The notes: a model not told the origin generated them from the sequence alone. Shown: positions 9,196-18,529, numbered from the stretch's first letter. The stretch is 64,000 nucleotides of DNA from Alphaproteobacteria bacterium (GCA_019232625.1 JAFANP010000033.1:1-64000), one strand, 5' to 3'. A program made the numbers and translations.

Positions 9196-9209
9196 TGGTA
9201 GCGCTACCA
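9196..9209. promoter_or_regulatory. LacI-family operator (TGGTAGCGCTACCA)
   Basis: A perfect 14-base palindrome with the CG-centred shape of LacI-family operators lies between the divergent GH3 (-) and LacI (+) genes. The identical core recurs at 18530 and 20193, so it is probably the target of the regulator encoded at 9296. Confidence 0.85.
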
Positions 9210-9295
9210 TAGGCCCTGGCCGGCGCGCCGGTCAACGCGGGCCGCAATTGCCAAGGCGCGCGTCCCCTCATAGGCTGGCGGCGGAGAGAGGGACC

Positions 9296-10381
9296 ATGTC
9301 GAAGCCCAGCCGCAGACGCCGCGGCACCATCACGATAGAGGACGTCGCCCGCGCCGCCGGAGTCTCAGCGATGACCGTCTCGCGCGTCATCAACGGCGGC
9401 AAGAACGTGCGCGAATCCACGCGCGCCGCCGTGCTCGAGGCGGTGCGGACGCTCAACTTCTCGCCCAACACCGCCGCGCGGAGCCTGGCCGCTGGGGAGG
9501 CGACCCATATCGGCCTCCTCTACGCCAATCCCTCCGCCGCCTATCTCAGCCAGTTCCTGATCGGCGCCCTCCACGCGGCGCGCCGGGCCGGCGCCCACCT
9601 CGTCATCGAATCGTGCGAGTCGGAAGATGCCGACGAGCAGGCCGAAGTCACCCGCCGCTTCGCCACCAGCGACGTCGAAGGGGTCATCCTGCCTCCGCCG
9701 CTCTCCGAGTCGCACCCGATCATGGCGGAGCTTTCGGCGATCGGGATTCCGGTCGTGACCGTCGCGATGGGGACGCCGCAGGAGGATAGCCTCAACGTCC
9801 GCATCGACGATTATGCCGCCGCGGGCGAGATGACCCGCCACCTGCTCGATCTCGGCCACCGCCATATCGGCTTCATCAAGGGCCACCCCAACCATATCGC
9901 CAGCCACGACCGCGCCCGCGGCTATCTCGACGCCCTGGCCGAATATGATATCGACACCGCGCGCGCCCCGATCGAGCAAGGCTATTTCACCTATCGCTCG
10001 GGCCTCACCGCCTCGGAGCGCCTCCTCTCCCGCCCCAATCCGCCGACCGCGATCTTCGCGAGCAACGACGACATGGCGGCGGCGACGGTCAGCGTCGCCC
10101 ATCGCCGCGGCCTGGTCGTGCCCGAGGATCTGAGCGTCGTCGGCTTCGACGACACCGCGCTCGCCACCAGCGTCTGGCCGGAGCTCACCACCGTCAAGCA
10201 GCCCATCTCAGCAATGGCCGAAGCCGCTCTCGAGCTGCTCCTCGCGGACCTCCGGGGACGACGCGCCGGAACGCCGCGGCGCTTCGCCGAGCGGGTGCTC
10301 GAACATGCGCTCATCGTCCGGGAATCCTCCGGCGCGCCCCTCGGCGCCCGGCGCGTTCGGCCCCAGCAGGTCGCCGGCTGA
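9296..10381 (+). CDS. LacI-family transcriptional regulator of the xylan/xylose regulon
   Basis: This 361-residue repressor has an N-terminal LacI helix-turn-helix (about residues 11-58: TIEDVARAAGVSAMTVSRVIN, hinge with FSPNTAARSLA) and a periplasmic-binding-protein-like effector domain (about 68-345) with HIGFIKGHPNH, AIFASNDDMA and SVVGFDDT. The ATG follows GGAGAGAGG. It is divergent from a GH3 xylosidase and followed by a sugar porter and the xylonate dehydratase. Five LacI-type palindromes in the first 28 kb are its probable targets, including one in its own upstream gap, so autoregulation is likely. In Caulobacter a LacI-type XylR represses the xyl operon in a similar role; equivalence here is inference from context. 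The effector would be xylose or a xylo-oligosaccharide. Confidence 0.9.
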   Translation: MSKPSRRRRGTITIEDVARAAGVSAMTVSRVINGGKNVRESTRAAVLEAVRTLNFSPNTAARSLAAGEATHIGLLYANPSAAYLSQFLIGALHAARRAGAHLVIESCESEDADEQAEVTRRFATSDVEGVILPPPLSESHPIMAELSAIGIPVVTVAMGTPQEDSLNVRIDDYAAAGEMTRHLLDLGHRHIGFIKGHPNHIASHDRARGYLDALAEYDIDTARAPIEQGYFTYRSGLTASERLLSRPNPPTAIFASNDDMAAATVSVAHRRGLVVPEDLSVVGFDDTALATSVWPELTTVKQPISAMAEAALELLLADLRGRRAGTPRRFAERVLEHALIVRESSGAPLGARRVRPQQVAG

Positions 10382-10414
10382 GGGCGAAGGAGATTGCACC
10401 GGCCGCGGGACGCG

Positions 10415-10428
10415 TGTTACCGCTAACA
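10415..10428. promoter_or_regulatory. LacI-type operator variant upstream of the sugar porter
   Basis: TGTTACCGCTAACA differs from a perfect palindrome only at the centre and resembles the TGGTAGCGCTACCA sites in the window. It lies about 35 bases before the ATG of the porter gene, between it and the LacI gene, where repressor binding could block transcription. Confidence 0.65.
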
Positions 10429-10461
10429 CATAACAAGACATCGAAAATGGGGGAGAAGCAG

Positions 10462-11901
10462 ATGACTGAGGCGAGCCCGGCACGGGCCAATATGGGCTTC
10501 ATCGGCGCCATCGTCGCCGTCGCGACGATCGGCGGCTTCCTGTTCGGCTACGACAGCGGCGCGGTGAACGGCACGCAGGACGGCCTCGCCAAGGCCTTCG
10601 GCCTCGTTCCCGGAAGCTTCTCGCCCAGCAACGGGCTCGGCTTCACCGTCGCCTCGCTGCTGATCGGCTGCTTCATCGGCGCCTTCTTCGCGGGCCGGCT
10701 CGCCGACCTGATGGGGCGGCGCAACACGATGATGCTGGCCGCACTCCTCTTCCTGATCGGCGCCATCCTCCAGGGCGTGGCGCATAGCCACGGCCTGTTC
10801 CTCTCGGCCCGGATCATGGGCGGAATGGCCGTCGGCGCTGCAAGCGTGCTCTCGCCGGCCTACATTTCGGAGGTCGCCCCGGCGAGCATCCGCGGCCGGA
10901 TGACGACGGTCCAGCAGATCATGATCATCACCGGGCTCACGGCCGCCTTCCTGGTGAACTATTTCCTCGCCGCGTCGGCGGGACAGTCGACGGCCGCCTT
11001 CTGGGCTGGGATCGAGGCGTGGCGCTGGATGTACCTGATGCAGGCGCTCCCCGCCGCCATCTTCCTGATCGCCCTCCTCCTCATTCCGGAGAGCCCCCGC
11101 TATCTCGTCTCCAAGGGCCGGAACGCCGCCGCCCTCGCCGTCCTTACCAGGCTGTTCGGCAGCGAGGTCGCGGACGCGAAGCTCGGCGAAATCCGGGCGA
11201 CGTTCAACGAGGACCACCGGCCGCGGCTCAGCGACGTGGCCGCGCCGGCCGGCACGCGAAGCCTGCTCGGCATGCGCCCGATCGTCTGGGTCGGGATCAT
11301 GCTGGCGGTGTTCCAGCAGCTCGTCGGGATCAACGTCATCTTCTATTACGGCGCGACGCTCTGGCAGCTCGCGGGCTTCAGCGAAAGCGACTCGCTGCTG
11401 ATCAACATCGTCTCCGGCGCGGTGTCGATCGCCGCCTGCTTCGTCACCATCGCCGTCATCGACAAGATCGGCCGCAAGCCGCTGCTGCTGATCGGGTCGG
11501 CGGGCATGGCCGCGACTTTGTTCGTGATGGTGTACGCCTTCAGCCACGGCTCGCTGGATCCCGCCGGCAACCTCGTCCTGTCGAAGGACCTCGGCATGAT
11601 CGCCGTCGTCGCCGCCAACCTCTACGTGATCTTCTTCAACGTCTCGTGGGGGCCCGTCATGTGGGTGATGCTGGGCGAGATGTTCCCGAACCAGATCCGC
11701 GGCTCGGCGCTGGCCGTCGCCGGCTTCTTCCAGTGGTTCGCGAACTTCGTCGTCTCGTTCACCTTCCCCGGAATGGCGAAGAACCTCGGGCTCGCCGCCA
11801 GCTACACCTTCTACGGCGTGTGCGCGGTGATCAGCTTCTTCCTGGTCCAGAAGTTCATCCGCGAAACCAAGGGCAAGGAGCTCGAGGAGATGGTGGGCTA
11901 G
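10462..11901 (+). CDS. MFS sugar porter (xylose:H+ symporter-like)
   Basis: This 479-residue protein is a 12-helix major-facilitator sugar porter. It shows the family signatures in order: GGFLFGYDSG in TM1, DLMGRRNTMM between TM2 and TM3, PESPRYLVSKGR before the central loop, QQLVGINVIFYYG in TM7, DKIGRKPLL between TM8 and TM9, and RETKGKELEEM at the end of TM12. These are features of XylE/GLUT-type transporters. The ATG at 10462 is preferred to an ATG 15 bases upstream, because the GGGGGAG Shine-Dalgarno lies between them. Between a LacI gene and xylonate dehydratase, and with an operator upstream, it most likely imports D-xylose, though glucose or arabinose cannot be excluded. Confidence 0.9.
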   Translation: MTEASPARANMGFIGAIVAVATIGGFLFGYDSGAVNGTQDGLAKAFGLVPGSFSPSNGLGFTVASLLIGCFIGAFFAGRLADLMGRRNTMMLAALLFLIGAILQGVAHSHGLFLSARIMGGMAVGAASVLSPAYISEVAPASIRGRMTTVQQIMIITGLTAAFLVNYFLAASAGQSTAAFWAGIEAWRWMYLMQALPAAIFLIALLLIPESPRYLVSKGRNAAALAVLTRLFGSEVADAKLGEIRATFNEDHRPRLSDVAAPAGTRSLLGMRPIVWVGIMLAVFQQLVGINVIFYYGATLWQLAGFSESDSLLINIVSGAVSIAACFVTIAVIDKIGRKPLLLIGSAGMAATLFVMVYAFSHGSLDPAGNLVLSKDLGMIAVVAANLYVIFFNVSWGPVMWVMLGEMFPNQIRGSALAVAGFFQWFANFVVSFTFPGMAKNLGLAASYTFYGVCAVISFFLVQKFIRETKGKELEEMVG

Positions 11902-11905
11902 ATTT

Positions 11906-11957
11906 CCTCCCCTCGATTTCGAGGGGAGGGGGACCGCGCGAAGCGCGGTGGTAAGAC
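11906..11957. repeat. Interspersed palindromic repeat, family C (GGGGAGGGGGACC type)
   Basis: Two adjacent hairpins fill the porter-xylD gap: CCTCCCCTCGA/TCGAGGGGAGG (11906-11929) and CCGCGC-GAA-GCGCGG (11934-11948). The same two-hairpin pattern recurs near 33070, 34981, 35459 and 38546, marking a dispersed intergenic family. Confidence 0.75.
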
Positions 11958-11966
11958 GGAGCTTCC

Positions 11967-13748
11967 ATGACCCACCGCATCCCCGCCCGCCCGTTCCGTT
12001 CCCGCGAGTGGTTCGCGGCGCCCGGCCGGAGCGACATGGCCGCGCTCTACCTGGAGCGCTTCATGAACTACGGCATCACGCCGGAGGAGCTGCGCTGCGG
12101 GAAGCCGATCGTCGGCATCGCCCAGTCCGGTTCCGATATCGCGCCGTGCAACCGGATCCACCTGGAGCTCGCCGGACGAATCCGAGCCGGGATACGCGAC
12201 GCGGGCGGCATCCCCATGGAGTTCCCGCTCCACCCGATCTTCGAGAATTGCCGGCGGCCGACCGCGGCCCTGGACCGGAACCTCGCCTATCTCGGCCTCG
12301 TCGAGATATTGAACGGCTATCCGATCGACGCCGTCGTCCTCACCACCGGCTGCGACAAGACGACGCCCTCGTCGATCATGGCGGCGTCCACCGTCGACAT
12401 CCCCGCCATAACGCTGTCCGGCGGCCCGATGCTCGACGGCTGGCACGAGGGCGAGCTGGTCGGCTCCGGGACGGTGATCTGGCGCTCGCGCCGCGCGATG
12501 GGCGCGGGCGAGATAGACGAGGAGGAGTTCCTCCGCCGCGCCACCGACTCCGCCCCCTCCGCCGGCCATTGCAACACCATGGGCACGGCCTCGACCATGA
12601 ACGCGATCTCCGAGGCGCTCGGCATGTCGCTGCCCGGCAACGCCGCCATCCCGGCGCCCTATCGCGAGCGCGGCCAGATGGCCTATGAGACGGGGCGCCG
12701 CGTCGTCGACATGGCCTATGAGGACCTTCGCCCGTCGAAGATCCTGACGCGCGCCGCCTTCCTGAACGCCATCCGCCTCAACACCGCGATCGGCGGCTCG
12801 TCCAACGCCCAGCCCCACATCGTCGCCATGGCCCGCCATGCCGGGATCGAGCTCCGCGCCGAGGACTGGATGGCGGAAGGCTACGATCTTCCCCTCCTCG
12901 TCAACATGCAGCCGGCTGGAAAATATCTCTCCGAGCGCTTCCACCGGGCGGGCGGCGTCCCGGCGGTGATGTGGGAGCTTCTCCAGGCCGGCCGGCTCGA
13001 CGGCGCCGCCCTCACCGTCACCGGCCGCAGCCAGTCCGACAATCTGGAAGGACGCGAGGCGACCGACCGCGAGGTCATCTTCCCCTATTCGGCGCCGCTC
13101 AAGGAGCGCGCCGGCTTCCTGGTCCTGAGGGGCAATCTGTTCGACTTCGCGATCATGAAGACGAGCGTCATCTCCCCCGAATTTCGCGCGCGCTACCTTT
13201 CGCGCGACGGCGACGAGGGTGCGTTCGAGGCGCGGGCGATCGTCTTCGACGGATCCGACGATTATCATCATCGCATCAACGATCCTGGATTGGGCATCGA
13301 CGAGGATTGCATCCTCGTCATCCGCGGCGCGGGCCCGCTCGGCTGGCCGGGCTCGGCGGAAGTCGTCAACATGCAGCCACCCGACCACCTTCTCAGGCGC
13401 GGCATCATGAGCCTGCCGACCCTCGGCGACGGCCGCCAGTCCGGCACCTCCGACAGTCCCTCCATCCTCAACGCCTCGCCCGAGAGCGCTGCCGGCGGCG
13501 GCCTGGCCTGGCTGCGCACGGGCGACAGGATCCGGATCGACCTCAACCGCGGCACCTGCGACGCGCTGGTCGATGCGGCGGAGATCGAGCGTCGCAAGCG
13601 CGAAGGCGCGCCGCCCGTCCCGGAGAGCCGGACGCCTTGGGAAGAGCTCTACCGGGAGAAGACCGGGCAGCTTTCCGAAGGCGGGGTGCTGGACTTCGCG
13701 TTGAAATATCGCGGCACCTCCGCGAAGACGCCGCGCCACAACCACTAA
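11967..13748 (+). CDS. xylD: D-xylonate dehydratase (IlvD/Edd family)
   Basis: This 593-residue enzyme belongs to the IlvD/Edd dehydratases. Three cysteines sit where sugar-acid dehydratases bind a [2Fe-2S] cluster: Cys61 (GSDIAPCN), Cys129 (TTGCDKTTPS) and Cys202 (AGHCNTMGTASTMN). The length and the C-terminal region match the Caulobacter XylD type, and the neighbours supply the other Weimberg steps, so the substrate is most likely D-xylonate, giving 2-keto-3-deoxyxylonate in the cytoplasm. L-arabinonate or gluconate activity is possible in this family. It is the last gene of a + strand run and converges with the esterase gene, with only 33 bases between them. Confidence 0.9.
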   Translation: MTHRIPARPFRSREWFAAPGRSDMAALYLERFMNYGITPEELRCGKPIVGIAQSGSDIAPCNRIHLELAGRIRAGIRDAGGIPMEFPLHPIFENCRRPTAALDRNLAYLGLVEILNGYPIDAVVLTTGCDKTTPSSIMAASTVDIPAITLSGGPMLDGWHEGELVGSGTVIWRSRRAMGAGEIDEEEFLRRATDSAPSAGHCNTMGTASTMNAISEALGMSLPGNAAIPAPYRERGQMAYETGRRVVDMAYEDLRPSKILTRAAFLNAIRLNTAIGGSSNAQPHIVAMARHAGIELRAEDWMAEGYDLPLLVNMQPAGKYLSERFHRAGGVPAVMWELLQAGRLDGAALTVTGRSQSDNLEGREATDREVIFPYSAPLKERAGFLVLRGNLFDFAIMKTSVISPEFRARYLSRDGDEGAFEARAIVFDGSDDYHHRINDPGLGIDEDCILVIRGAGPLGWPGSAEVVNMQPPDHLLRRGIMSLPTLGDGRQSGTSDSPSILNASPESAAGGGLAWLRTGDRIRIDLNRGTCDALVDAAEIERRKREGAPPVPESRTPWEELYREKTGQLSEGGVLDFALKYRGTSAKTPRHNH

Positions 13749-13781
13749 TCCGCCTCGTCGTCGCCTGCCTTGCGACCGAGA

Positions 13782-15707
13782 TCAGGGCACCGCCACCTCG
13801 AACGGGCCGACCGGCAGCGGCGCCGCGTCGTAGAGGTTGGTGACCGGCGTGTCGGCCCAGGCGTAGCGAACCCGCGTGAACGGACGGCCATCGCCCGCGA
13901 TACGCACCGTCGCCCCCTCCGCCACGGCCTCGGCGAAACGACAGCTCTGCTGCGTCTCGGCGCACAGCTCGAAGGCCAGGGCGCGGTTGCCGCTCCACGT
14001 CGCAAGACCGCCCGTGACGCCGCGGAAGCGGAGCACCACCCCACCCTGCGCGCGGCTTGCGTCGGCAATCTCGGGCCCGACCGGCTCGCTCGCGCCGTAA
14101 GCGAGCGCCCGCGCCGCCCGGGCGAGGCGCCGGCCGAGCTCCGGCTTGTTGGCAGGATGGATGTCGAGCCGCTCGCCGAGATCCATGGCGACGACCAGGG
14201 CCGCGCGGGGATCGCGCGCCGCCGCCCGCCTCTGCTGCTCGCGAAGCTCCGCCCAGCCGCTCGCCCGCGGCGCCGTCTGCTCGGCGCCGTAATTGGCGAG
14301 GCCGACGATCAGGAAGGGCAGGCCGGGCGACCCGAACTGGCGCCGCCACCCGGCCATCAGCGCGGCCAGCTTGTCCGCATAAGGCGCCGGGTTCGAAACG
14401 TCGGATTCGCCCTGGTACCAGGCGACGCCGCGGAAGCCGAAGCGGCCGAGAGGGGCGATCATCGCATTGTGGATCAGCGAGGCGCCGGCATTGGTGTCCC
14501 AGGGCGATCGCGGCGGCTCGCCGAGGCCCGCCGACACGATCGAATAGAGCCAGCCCTCGCCGAGCGGCTTCGCCGCGCCGCCTTCCAGGCTCAGCTTCAC
14601 CGCCGCGGCCGGCCCCTGGAAGCCGCCCCAGGCATAAGCGTCGAACAGGCTGACGAGGATCTCGTTCTCGCCGGCATGCAGCAGCCCCTTCGGCAGCTTG
14701 TATTCGCGCGGGATGTCCCAGCCGAAGCTGTTGCCGACGGCAACGCCGTTGACCCAGGTCTCGTCGATCTCGTCGATCACGCCGAGCGAGAGCGAGGCGG
14801 CGCGCGCCGCCTCCTGTGCCGTCAGCGTCACCGTCTTGCGGGCCCAGACCATGCCGTTGAAGTTCGCGAGCTCCGGCACGCCCCACGTCTCCCAATAGGA
14901 GAGGGACGGCATCGGCTTCCACGCGAGGCGCGACGGATCGGCCCAGGGCTCGGTCCCCGCCTTCGCCTTCCACCATTCCTGCCAGGTCGCGCCGAAGCGG
15001 CGGTTCGCCGCCACCGGATCGCGCTTGTAGAGGTCGAGCAGGCCCACGTCGCGGCCGAGCAAGGGACGCGCCTCGGCGGGAGCGACCCAGGGGAGGATCT
15101 GGGTGCCGCCCCAGCTGTCGTTGATCGCGCCGACCGGCACCTTCTCCGACGCCCGCAGCTGCTTGGCCATGTAATAGCAAGCGGCGGAGAAGCCCCGAAC
15201 CTTGTCTCCCGTCGCGGGCGACCAGGCGACGGGGTCGCCGAAGCTGTCGAGGGGGACGAGCGAGGTGCGGTGAGGCACCGTCAGAAGGCGCAGCTCGGGA
15301 TCGTCGGCGGATTGCGACTCGTTCCAGCCGTTCAGCGCCTGGCCGACCGCCAGCTCCATGTTGGACTGGCCCGAGCAGAGCCAGACGTCGCCGACCAGGA
15401 TATCCGAGGCGGTTGCGGCGGAGCCGCTGCTGCCGGTGACGGTGAGCGTATAGGGGCCGCCCGCCGCCATGGGCGGCAGCTCGGCGCGCCAGGCGCCGTC
15501 CTTGCCGGCGGTGACGCTCCTGCTCGCGCTGCCGAGACGGACCGTCAGCCGCTCGTCCGGCTCGGCCTTGCCACGGACGGCGAGCGGGTGGTCGCGTTGG
15601 AGGACAGCATGGTCGGAGAAGAGCGGGTCGAGGGTCGGCGCCGCCCCGGAAGCCGAGGCGAGCAGCACCGCGAGAGCGGCCCCCGCTAGAGCGCGACGCG
15701 CGGACAT
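13782..15707 (-). CDS. Sialate O-acetylesterase-like (SASA) carbohydrate esterase
   Basis: This 641-residue protein has a signal peptide (ALAGAALAVLLASASGAAP) followed by the SGNH-type block LCSGQSNMELAVG (catalytic Ser in GQSNM), a beta-sandwich insert (about 260-370), and FRGVAWYQGESDVSN plus a late DxxH-like IHPANKPELGRR region. These are landmarks of the sialate 9-O-acetylesterase family. In plant-polymer loci such proteins usually remove acetyl groups from xylan, so an acetylxylan esterase role is the best guess rather than sialate use. Its ATG lies inside the last codons of the lactonase gene (22-base overlap), making it the distal gene of the xyl operon. The start was chosen at the signal peptide. 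Confidence 0.85.
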   Translation of the reverse strand: MSARRALAGAALAVLLASASGAAPTLDPLFSDHAVLQRDHPLAVRGKAEPDERLTVRLGSASRSVTAGKDGAWRAELPPMAAGGPYTLTVTGSSGSAATASDILVGDVWLCSGQSNMELAVGQALNGWNESQSADDPELRLLTVPHRTSLVPLDSFGDPVAWSPATGDKVRGFSAACYYMAKQLRASEKVPVGAINDSWGGTQILPWVAPAEARPLLGRDVGLLDLYKRDPVAANRRFGATWQEWWKAKAGTEPWADPSRLAWKPMPSLSYWETWGVPELANFNGMVWARKTVTLTAQEAARAASLSLGVIDEIDETWVNGVAVGNSFGWDIPREYKLPKGLLHAGENEILVSLFDAYAWGGFQGPAAAVKLSLEGGAAKPLGEGWLYSIVSAGLGEPPRSPWDTNAGASLIHNAMIAPLGRFGFRGVAWYQGESDVSNPAPYADKLAALMAGWRRQFGSPGLPFLIVGLANYGAEQTAPRASGWAELREQQRRAAARDPRAALVVAMDLGERLDIHPANKPELGRRLARAARALAYGASEPVGPEIADASRAQGGVVLRFRGVTGGLATWSGNRALAFELCAETQQSCRFAEAVAEGATVRIAGDGRPFTRVRYAWADTPVTNLYDAAPLPVGPFEVAVP

Positions 15708-16552
15708 GGGATCCCCGGCACTGCGACTCGGAACTCGAACAAATCCCCTATCTCCGGCTGCTTCGCGATCCGGTCGGGCTTCAGAAGCTGCCGCGCGGTG
15801 GTCGCGTAGACGGTGCGCAGGTCGTCGCCGCCAAAGGCGATCTTGGTGATGTTGGAGACTGGAAAGCGCACCCGCTCGATCAGCTCGCCCGCCGGCGAAT
15901 AACGCCGCGCCTCCCATCCGGCGTAAAGGCCGATCCAGACGCAACCCTCGCTGTCGATCGTGGGGCCGTCGGGATGGCCCTCCCGGGGGTCGATCGCGAC
16001 GAACGGGCGGCGGTTCGAGAGTGCGCCGCGTTCGTCGACGTCCGCCGCCTCGATCGTGCCGGCGAGCGTGTCGACGAAATAGAGGATGCGGCCGTCGGGC
16101 GAGAGGCAAGGCCCGTTGGTGATGGCGATCCCTTCGATCCCGGTACGTGTCAGCGCGCCGCGCTCGAAGCGGTAGAAGGCGCCGCTCTTCTCCTTCTCGC
16201 CATTGTCCATGGTTCCGAACCAGAGCCGGCCGAGCGGATCGACCGCACCGTCGTTCAGCCGGTTGTTCGGCCGCTCCGGCTCCATCTCGGCGATCAGCGC
16301 GAAGGCGCCGCTCTCCGGGTCGAAACGGTGGAGGCCGCTCTGAAGCCCGGCGACGAAGCCGCCGCCCTCCGCCGGCAGCACGAAGCCGATCTGCTCCGGC
16401 GCGCTCCAGCTCTTCCTGGCGCCGGTCGCGGGCGCGTAGCGATGGACCTTCTGCGTCTTGATGTCGGTGAACCAGAGCGCGCCGTCGACCCAGACCGGGC
16501 CCTCTCCCAGCTCGCAGTGGAGGTCCCAGACGTTTCTCGGCTCGCTCGTCAT
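15686..16552 (-). CDS. xylC: SMP-30/gluconolactonase family: D-xylonolactonase
   Basis: This 288-residue protein is a six-bladed SMP-30/regucalcin-type lactonase. Visible landmarks are ELGEGPVW (metal-binding Glu), NRLNDGAVDPLGRLWFGTM (Asn/Asp ligands), and SPDGRILYFVDT followed by GHPDGPTIDSEGCVW (catalytic Asp region). No signal peptide is present, so it acts in the cytoplasm. It starts two bases after the xylose dehydrogenase stop and overlaps the esterase downstream. The position directly after the dehydrogenase indicates hydrolysis of D-xylono-lactone to xylonate, the second Weimberg step. Gluconolactone or arabinonolactone would be chemically similar substrates. Confidence 0.9.
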   Translation of the reverse strand: MTSEPRNVWDLHCELGEGPVWVDGALWFTDIKTQKVHRYAPATGARKSWSAPEQIGFVLPAEGGGFVAGLQSGLHRFDPESGAFALIAEMEPERPNNRLNDGAVDPLGRLWFGTMDNGEKEKSGAFYRFERGALTRTGIEGIAITNGPCLSPDGRILYFVDTLAGTIEAADVDERGALSNRRPFVAIDPREGHPDGPTIDSEGCVWIGLYAGWEARRYSPAGELIERVRFPVSNITKIAFGGDDLRTVYATTARQLLKPDRIAKQPEIGDLFEFRVAVPGIPCPRVAL

Positions 16553-16553
16553 G

Positions 16554-17324
16554 TCAGCGCCATCCCGCGTCCACGAAATAATTGTGCCCCGTTACCAGCC
16601 GCGCGTCGTCGGAGGCGAGGAACAGCACCATGGCGGCGATGTCCTCCGGCACCAGCCGGCCGTCGAGGCATTGCGACTCGACGATCTCGGCCTCGCCCTC
16701 GGGCGTGTACCAGCGCAGCTGCCGCGGCGTCCGAACGTTGCCCGGGACGACGCAGGTGACGCGGATATTCTCCGGCCCCAGCTCCCGTGCGAGCGATCGG
16801 GTCAGCCCTTCGATCGCCGCCTTCGCGGTCTGGTAGAGCGCCAGGTCGGCCATGCCGAGATGCCAGGAGATCGAGCCCAGGTTGACGATCGCGCCGCCGC
16901 CTTTCCTCCGCATTCCAGGGATCACCGCCTGGGCGCAGAAGAAGAGGTGCTTGAGGTTCACGGCGAGCCGGTTGTCCCAATATTCCTCCGTCACCTCGTC
17001 GATGCCGTGGCGGTCGTCGTTGGCGGCGTTGTTGACGAGGATGTCGAACCCGCCGCCTTCCTCGACGAGCCGGGCGATCGTCGCCTTCGCCCCGGCTATG
17101 TCCGTCAGGTCGACCCGCTCGTAGCGCAGGCCGGGGCCGGCGCCGAGGCCGGTGACCAGAGCCTGCGAATCCTCGTCCGCTATGTCGAAGAAGGTGACTT
17201 CCGCGCCCTGCCGCACGAAGCCCTCGACGATCCCGGCGCCTATTCCGGATCCGCCGCCGGTGACGAGGACGCGCTTTCCCCTGAGGCTGGGATAGATGGC
17301 TCGCAGGTCCTTCGCTTCGCTCAC
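16554..17324 (-). CDS. xylB: D-xylose 1-dehydrogenase (NAD+, SDR family)
   Basis: This 256-residue short-chain dehydrogenase closely resembles Caulobacter XylB. It has the TGGGSGIG nucleotide loop, DIADE after beta-2 (NAD preference), NNAANDDRH, SISWHLG with the catalytic Ser, and YQTAK with Tyr and Lys. The C-terminal half (CVVPGNVRTPRQLRWYTPEG, then RLVPEDIAAMVLFLASDD) is characteristic of the xylose dehydrogenases rather than of SDRs generally. It oxidises D-xylose to xylonolactone in the cytoplasm. The start is a GTG just after the XylX stop, with GGGGGAG inside the end of that gene, so the two are translationally coupled. Confidence 0.93.
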   Translation of the reverse strand: MSEAKDLRAIYPSLRGKRVLVTGGGSGIGAGIVEGFVRQGAEVTFFDIADEDSQALVTGLGAGPGLRYERVDLTDIAGAKATIARLVEEGGGFDILVNNAANDDRHGIDEVTEEYWDNRLAVNLKHLFFCAQAVIPGMRRKGGGAIVNLGSISWHLGMADLALYQTAKAAIEGLTRSLARELGPENIRVTCVVPGNVRTPRQLRWYTPEGEAEIVESQCLDGRLVPEDIAAMVLFLASDDARLVTGHNYFVDAGWR

Positions 17325-17325
17325 G

Positions 17326-18501
17326 TCACTCCCCCGAATTCACGATGTCGTCGTTGCTGTTGAGAAGGCCCCGGGCGGCGAGGTTGCGCATGAGCCGACG
17401 CACGCCGAACGTCCAGGGCGGTGCGTCGCGCGACGTGGTCACGCGATTGACCAGGGCGCCCAGAGCCGGAGTCGAGATCCGCACGACGTCCCCCTCCTTG
17501 TGGGTGAAGCCGCGGCCCGGCTCGTCGCGGTCCTGGACCGGGGCGAACAGGGTGCCGAGGAACAGGGTGAAGCCGTCCGGGAAATGATGCTCGCTGAGCG
17601 CCTGGCGGACCAGCTCCTCCGGGTCGCGGCTGATCTGGCCCATCGAGCTGTGGCCCTCGAGCCTGAAATCGTCGCGCCCCTCGACGACGAGCTCGACCTC
17701 GGCGCGGCGCACGTCGTCCATCGTAAAGCTCTCGTCGAACAGTCGGATGAACGGGCCGATCGCGCAGGAGGCGTTATTGTCCTTCGCCTTGGAGAGGAGC
17801 AGAGCGCTGCGGCCCTCGAAGTCGCGAAGATTGACGTCGTTGCCAAGCGTCGCCCCCTTCGCCTCGCCGGCGCTGTCGACGATGAGCACCACCTCGGGCT
17901 CGGGATTGTTCCAGGTGGAATCGGAACGAACGCCGATGTCGCCGCCCCAGCCGACGGTCGAGAGCAAAGCGGACTTGGTGAAGATCTCCGCGTCCGGCCC
18001 GATGGCGACCTCGAGATATTGCGACCACATCCCCTCGTCGATCAGCGCCGCCTTGAGCCGCGCCGCTTCGTCGGAGCCGGGCACGACCGCGCGTATGCCC
18101 CCGCCGATGCGGCCTTCCAGCAGCGCGCGGATGGCGGCGGCCTTGTCGGCATCGCCGCGGGCGCGCTCCTCGATGACCCGCTCGACCGCTGAGACGGCGA
18201 AGGTGACGCCCGCCGCCTTCACCACCTGTAGGTCGACCGGAGAGAGGAGGAAGGAACCGGGCGCGGCGCGGGAGATGCGCTCGGCCATCTCGCCGACGTC
18301 GAACAGGCGCCGGCCCGGCGTCGCGGCGGGCGCCTCGCGGTCGAGCAGGTCGGCCATGGTGGGCGCGGCGCGGGAGACGTCGAGCACCTCGCCGCCCCGG
18401 ATCAGGACGGGGGTAGGGCCCTCGCCCAAATCCAGCCGTCCCGCCAGGACGGCGCGGTCGCCGTCCGCGGGCAGCATCGCCGCCGTGAATTCCTGTTCCA
18501 A
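17326..18501 (-). CDS. xylX: 2-keto-3-deoxy-D-xylonate dehydratase (XylX, FAA hydrolase fold)
   Basis: This 391-residue protein matches Caulobacter XylX along its length: GRLDLGEGPTPVL near the start, SPVDLQVVKAAGVTFAVS, YLEVAIGPDAEIFTK, SDSTWNNPEPEV and GNDVNLRDFEGRSALLL (acidic metal ligands), then PDGFTLFLGTLFAPVQDRD. It dehydrates 2-keto-3-deoxyxylonate to 2-oxoglutarate semialdehyde, the fourth Weimberg step. I placed the start at TTG 18501, after GGCGGAGAGG. The longer frame from ATG 18549 would put the operator at 18530-18545 inside the coding region, which is unlikely. The ATG a few codons downstream (AAMLPADG) is a further alternative. It leads xylX-xylB-xylC-esterase. Confidence 0.9.
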   Translation of the reverse strand: MEQEFTAAMLPADGDRAVLAGRLDLGEGPTPVLIRGGEVLDVSRAAPTMADLLDREAPAATPGRRLFDVGEMAERISRAAPGSFLLSPVDLQVVKAAGVTFAVSAVERVIEERARGDADKAAAIRALLEGRIGGGIRAVVPGSDEAARLKAALIDEGMWSQYLEVAIGPDAEIFTKSALLSTVGWGGDIGVRSDSTWNNPEPEVVLIVDSAGEAKGATLGNDVNLRDFEGRSALLLSKAKDNNASCAIGPFIRLFDESFTMDDVRRAEVELVVEGRDDFRLEGHSSMGQISRDPEELVRQALSEHHFPDGFTLFLGTLFAPVQDRDEPGRGFTHKEGDVVRISTPALGALVNRVTTSRDAPPWTFGVRRLMRNLAARGLLNSNDDIVNSGE

Positions 18502-18529
18502 GCCTCTCCGCCCGACATGGTCCGCGTTG

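Noticed and set aside
6938-9295. Open frame in front of the LacI regulator running antisense through the GH3 gene
   Set aside because: Only the part from 9296 has LacI features; the upstream stretch is the complement of GH3.
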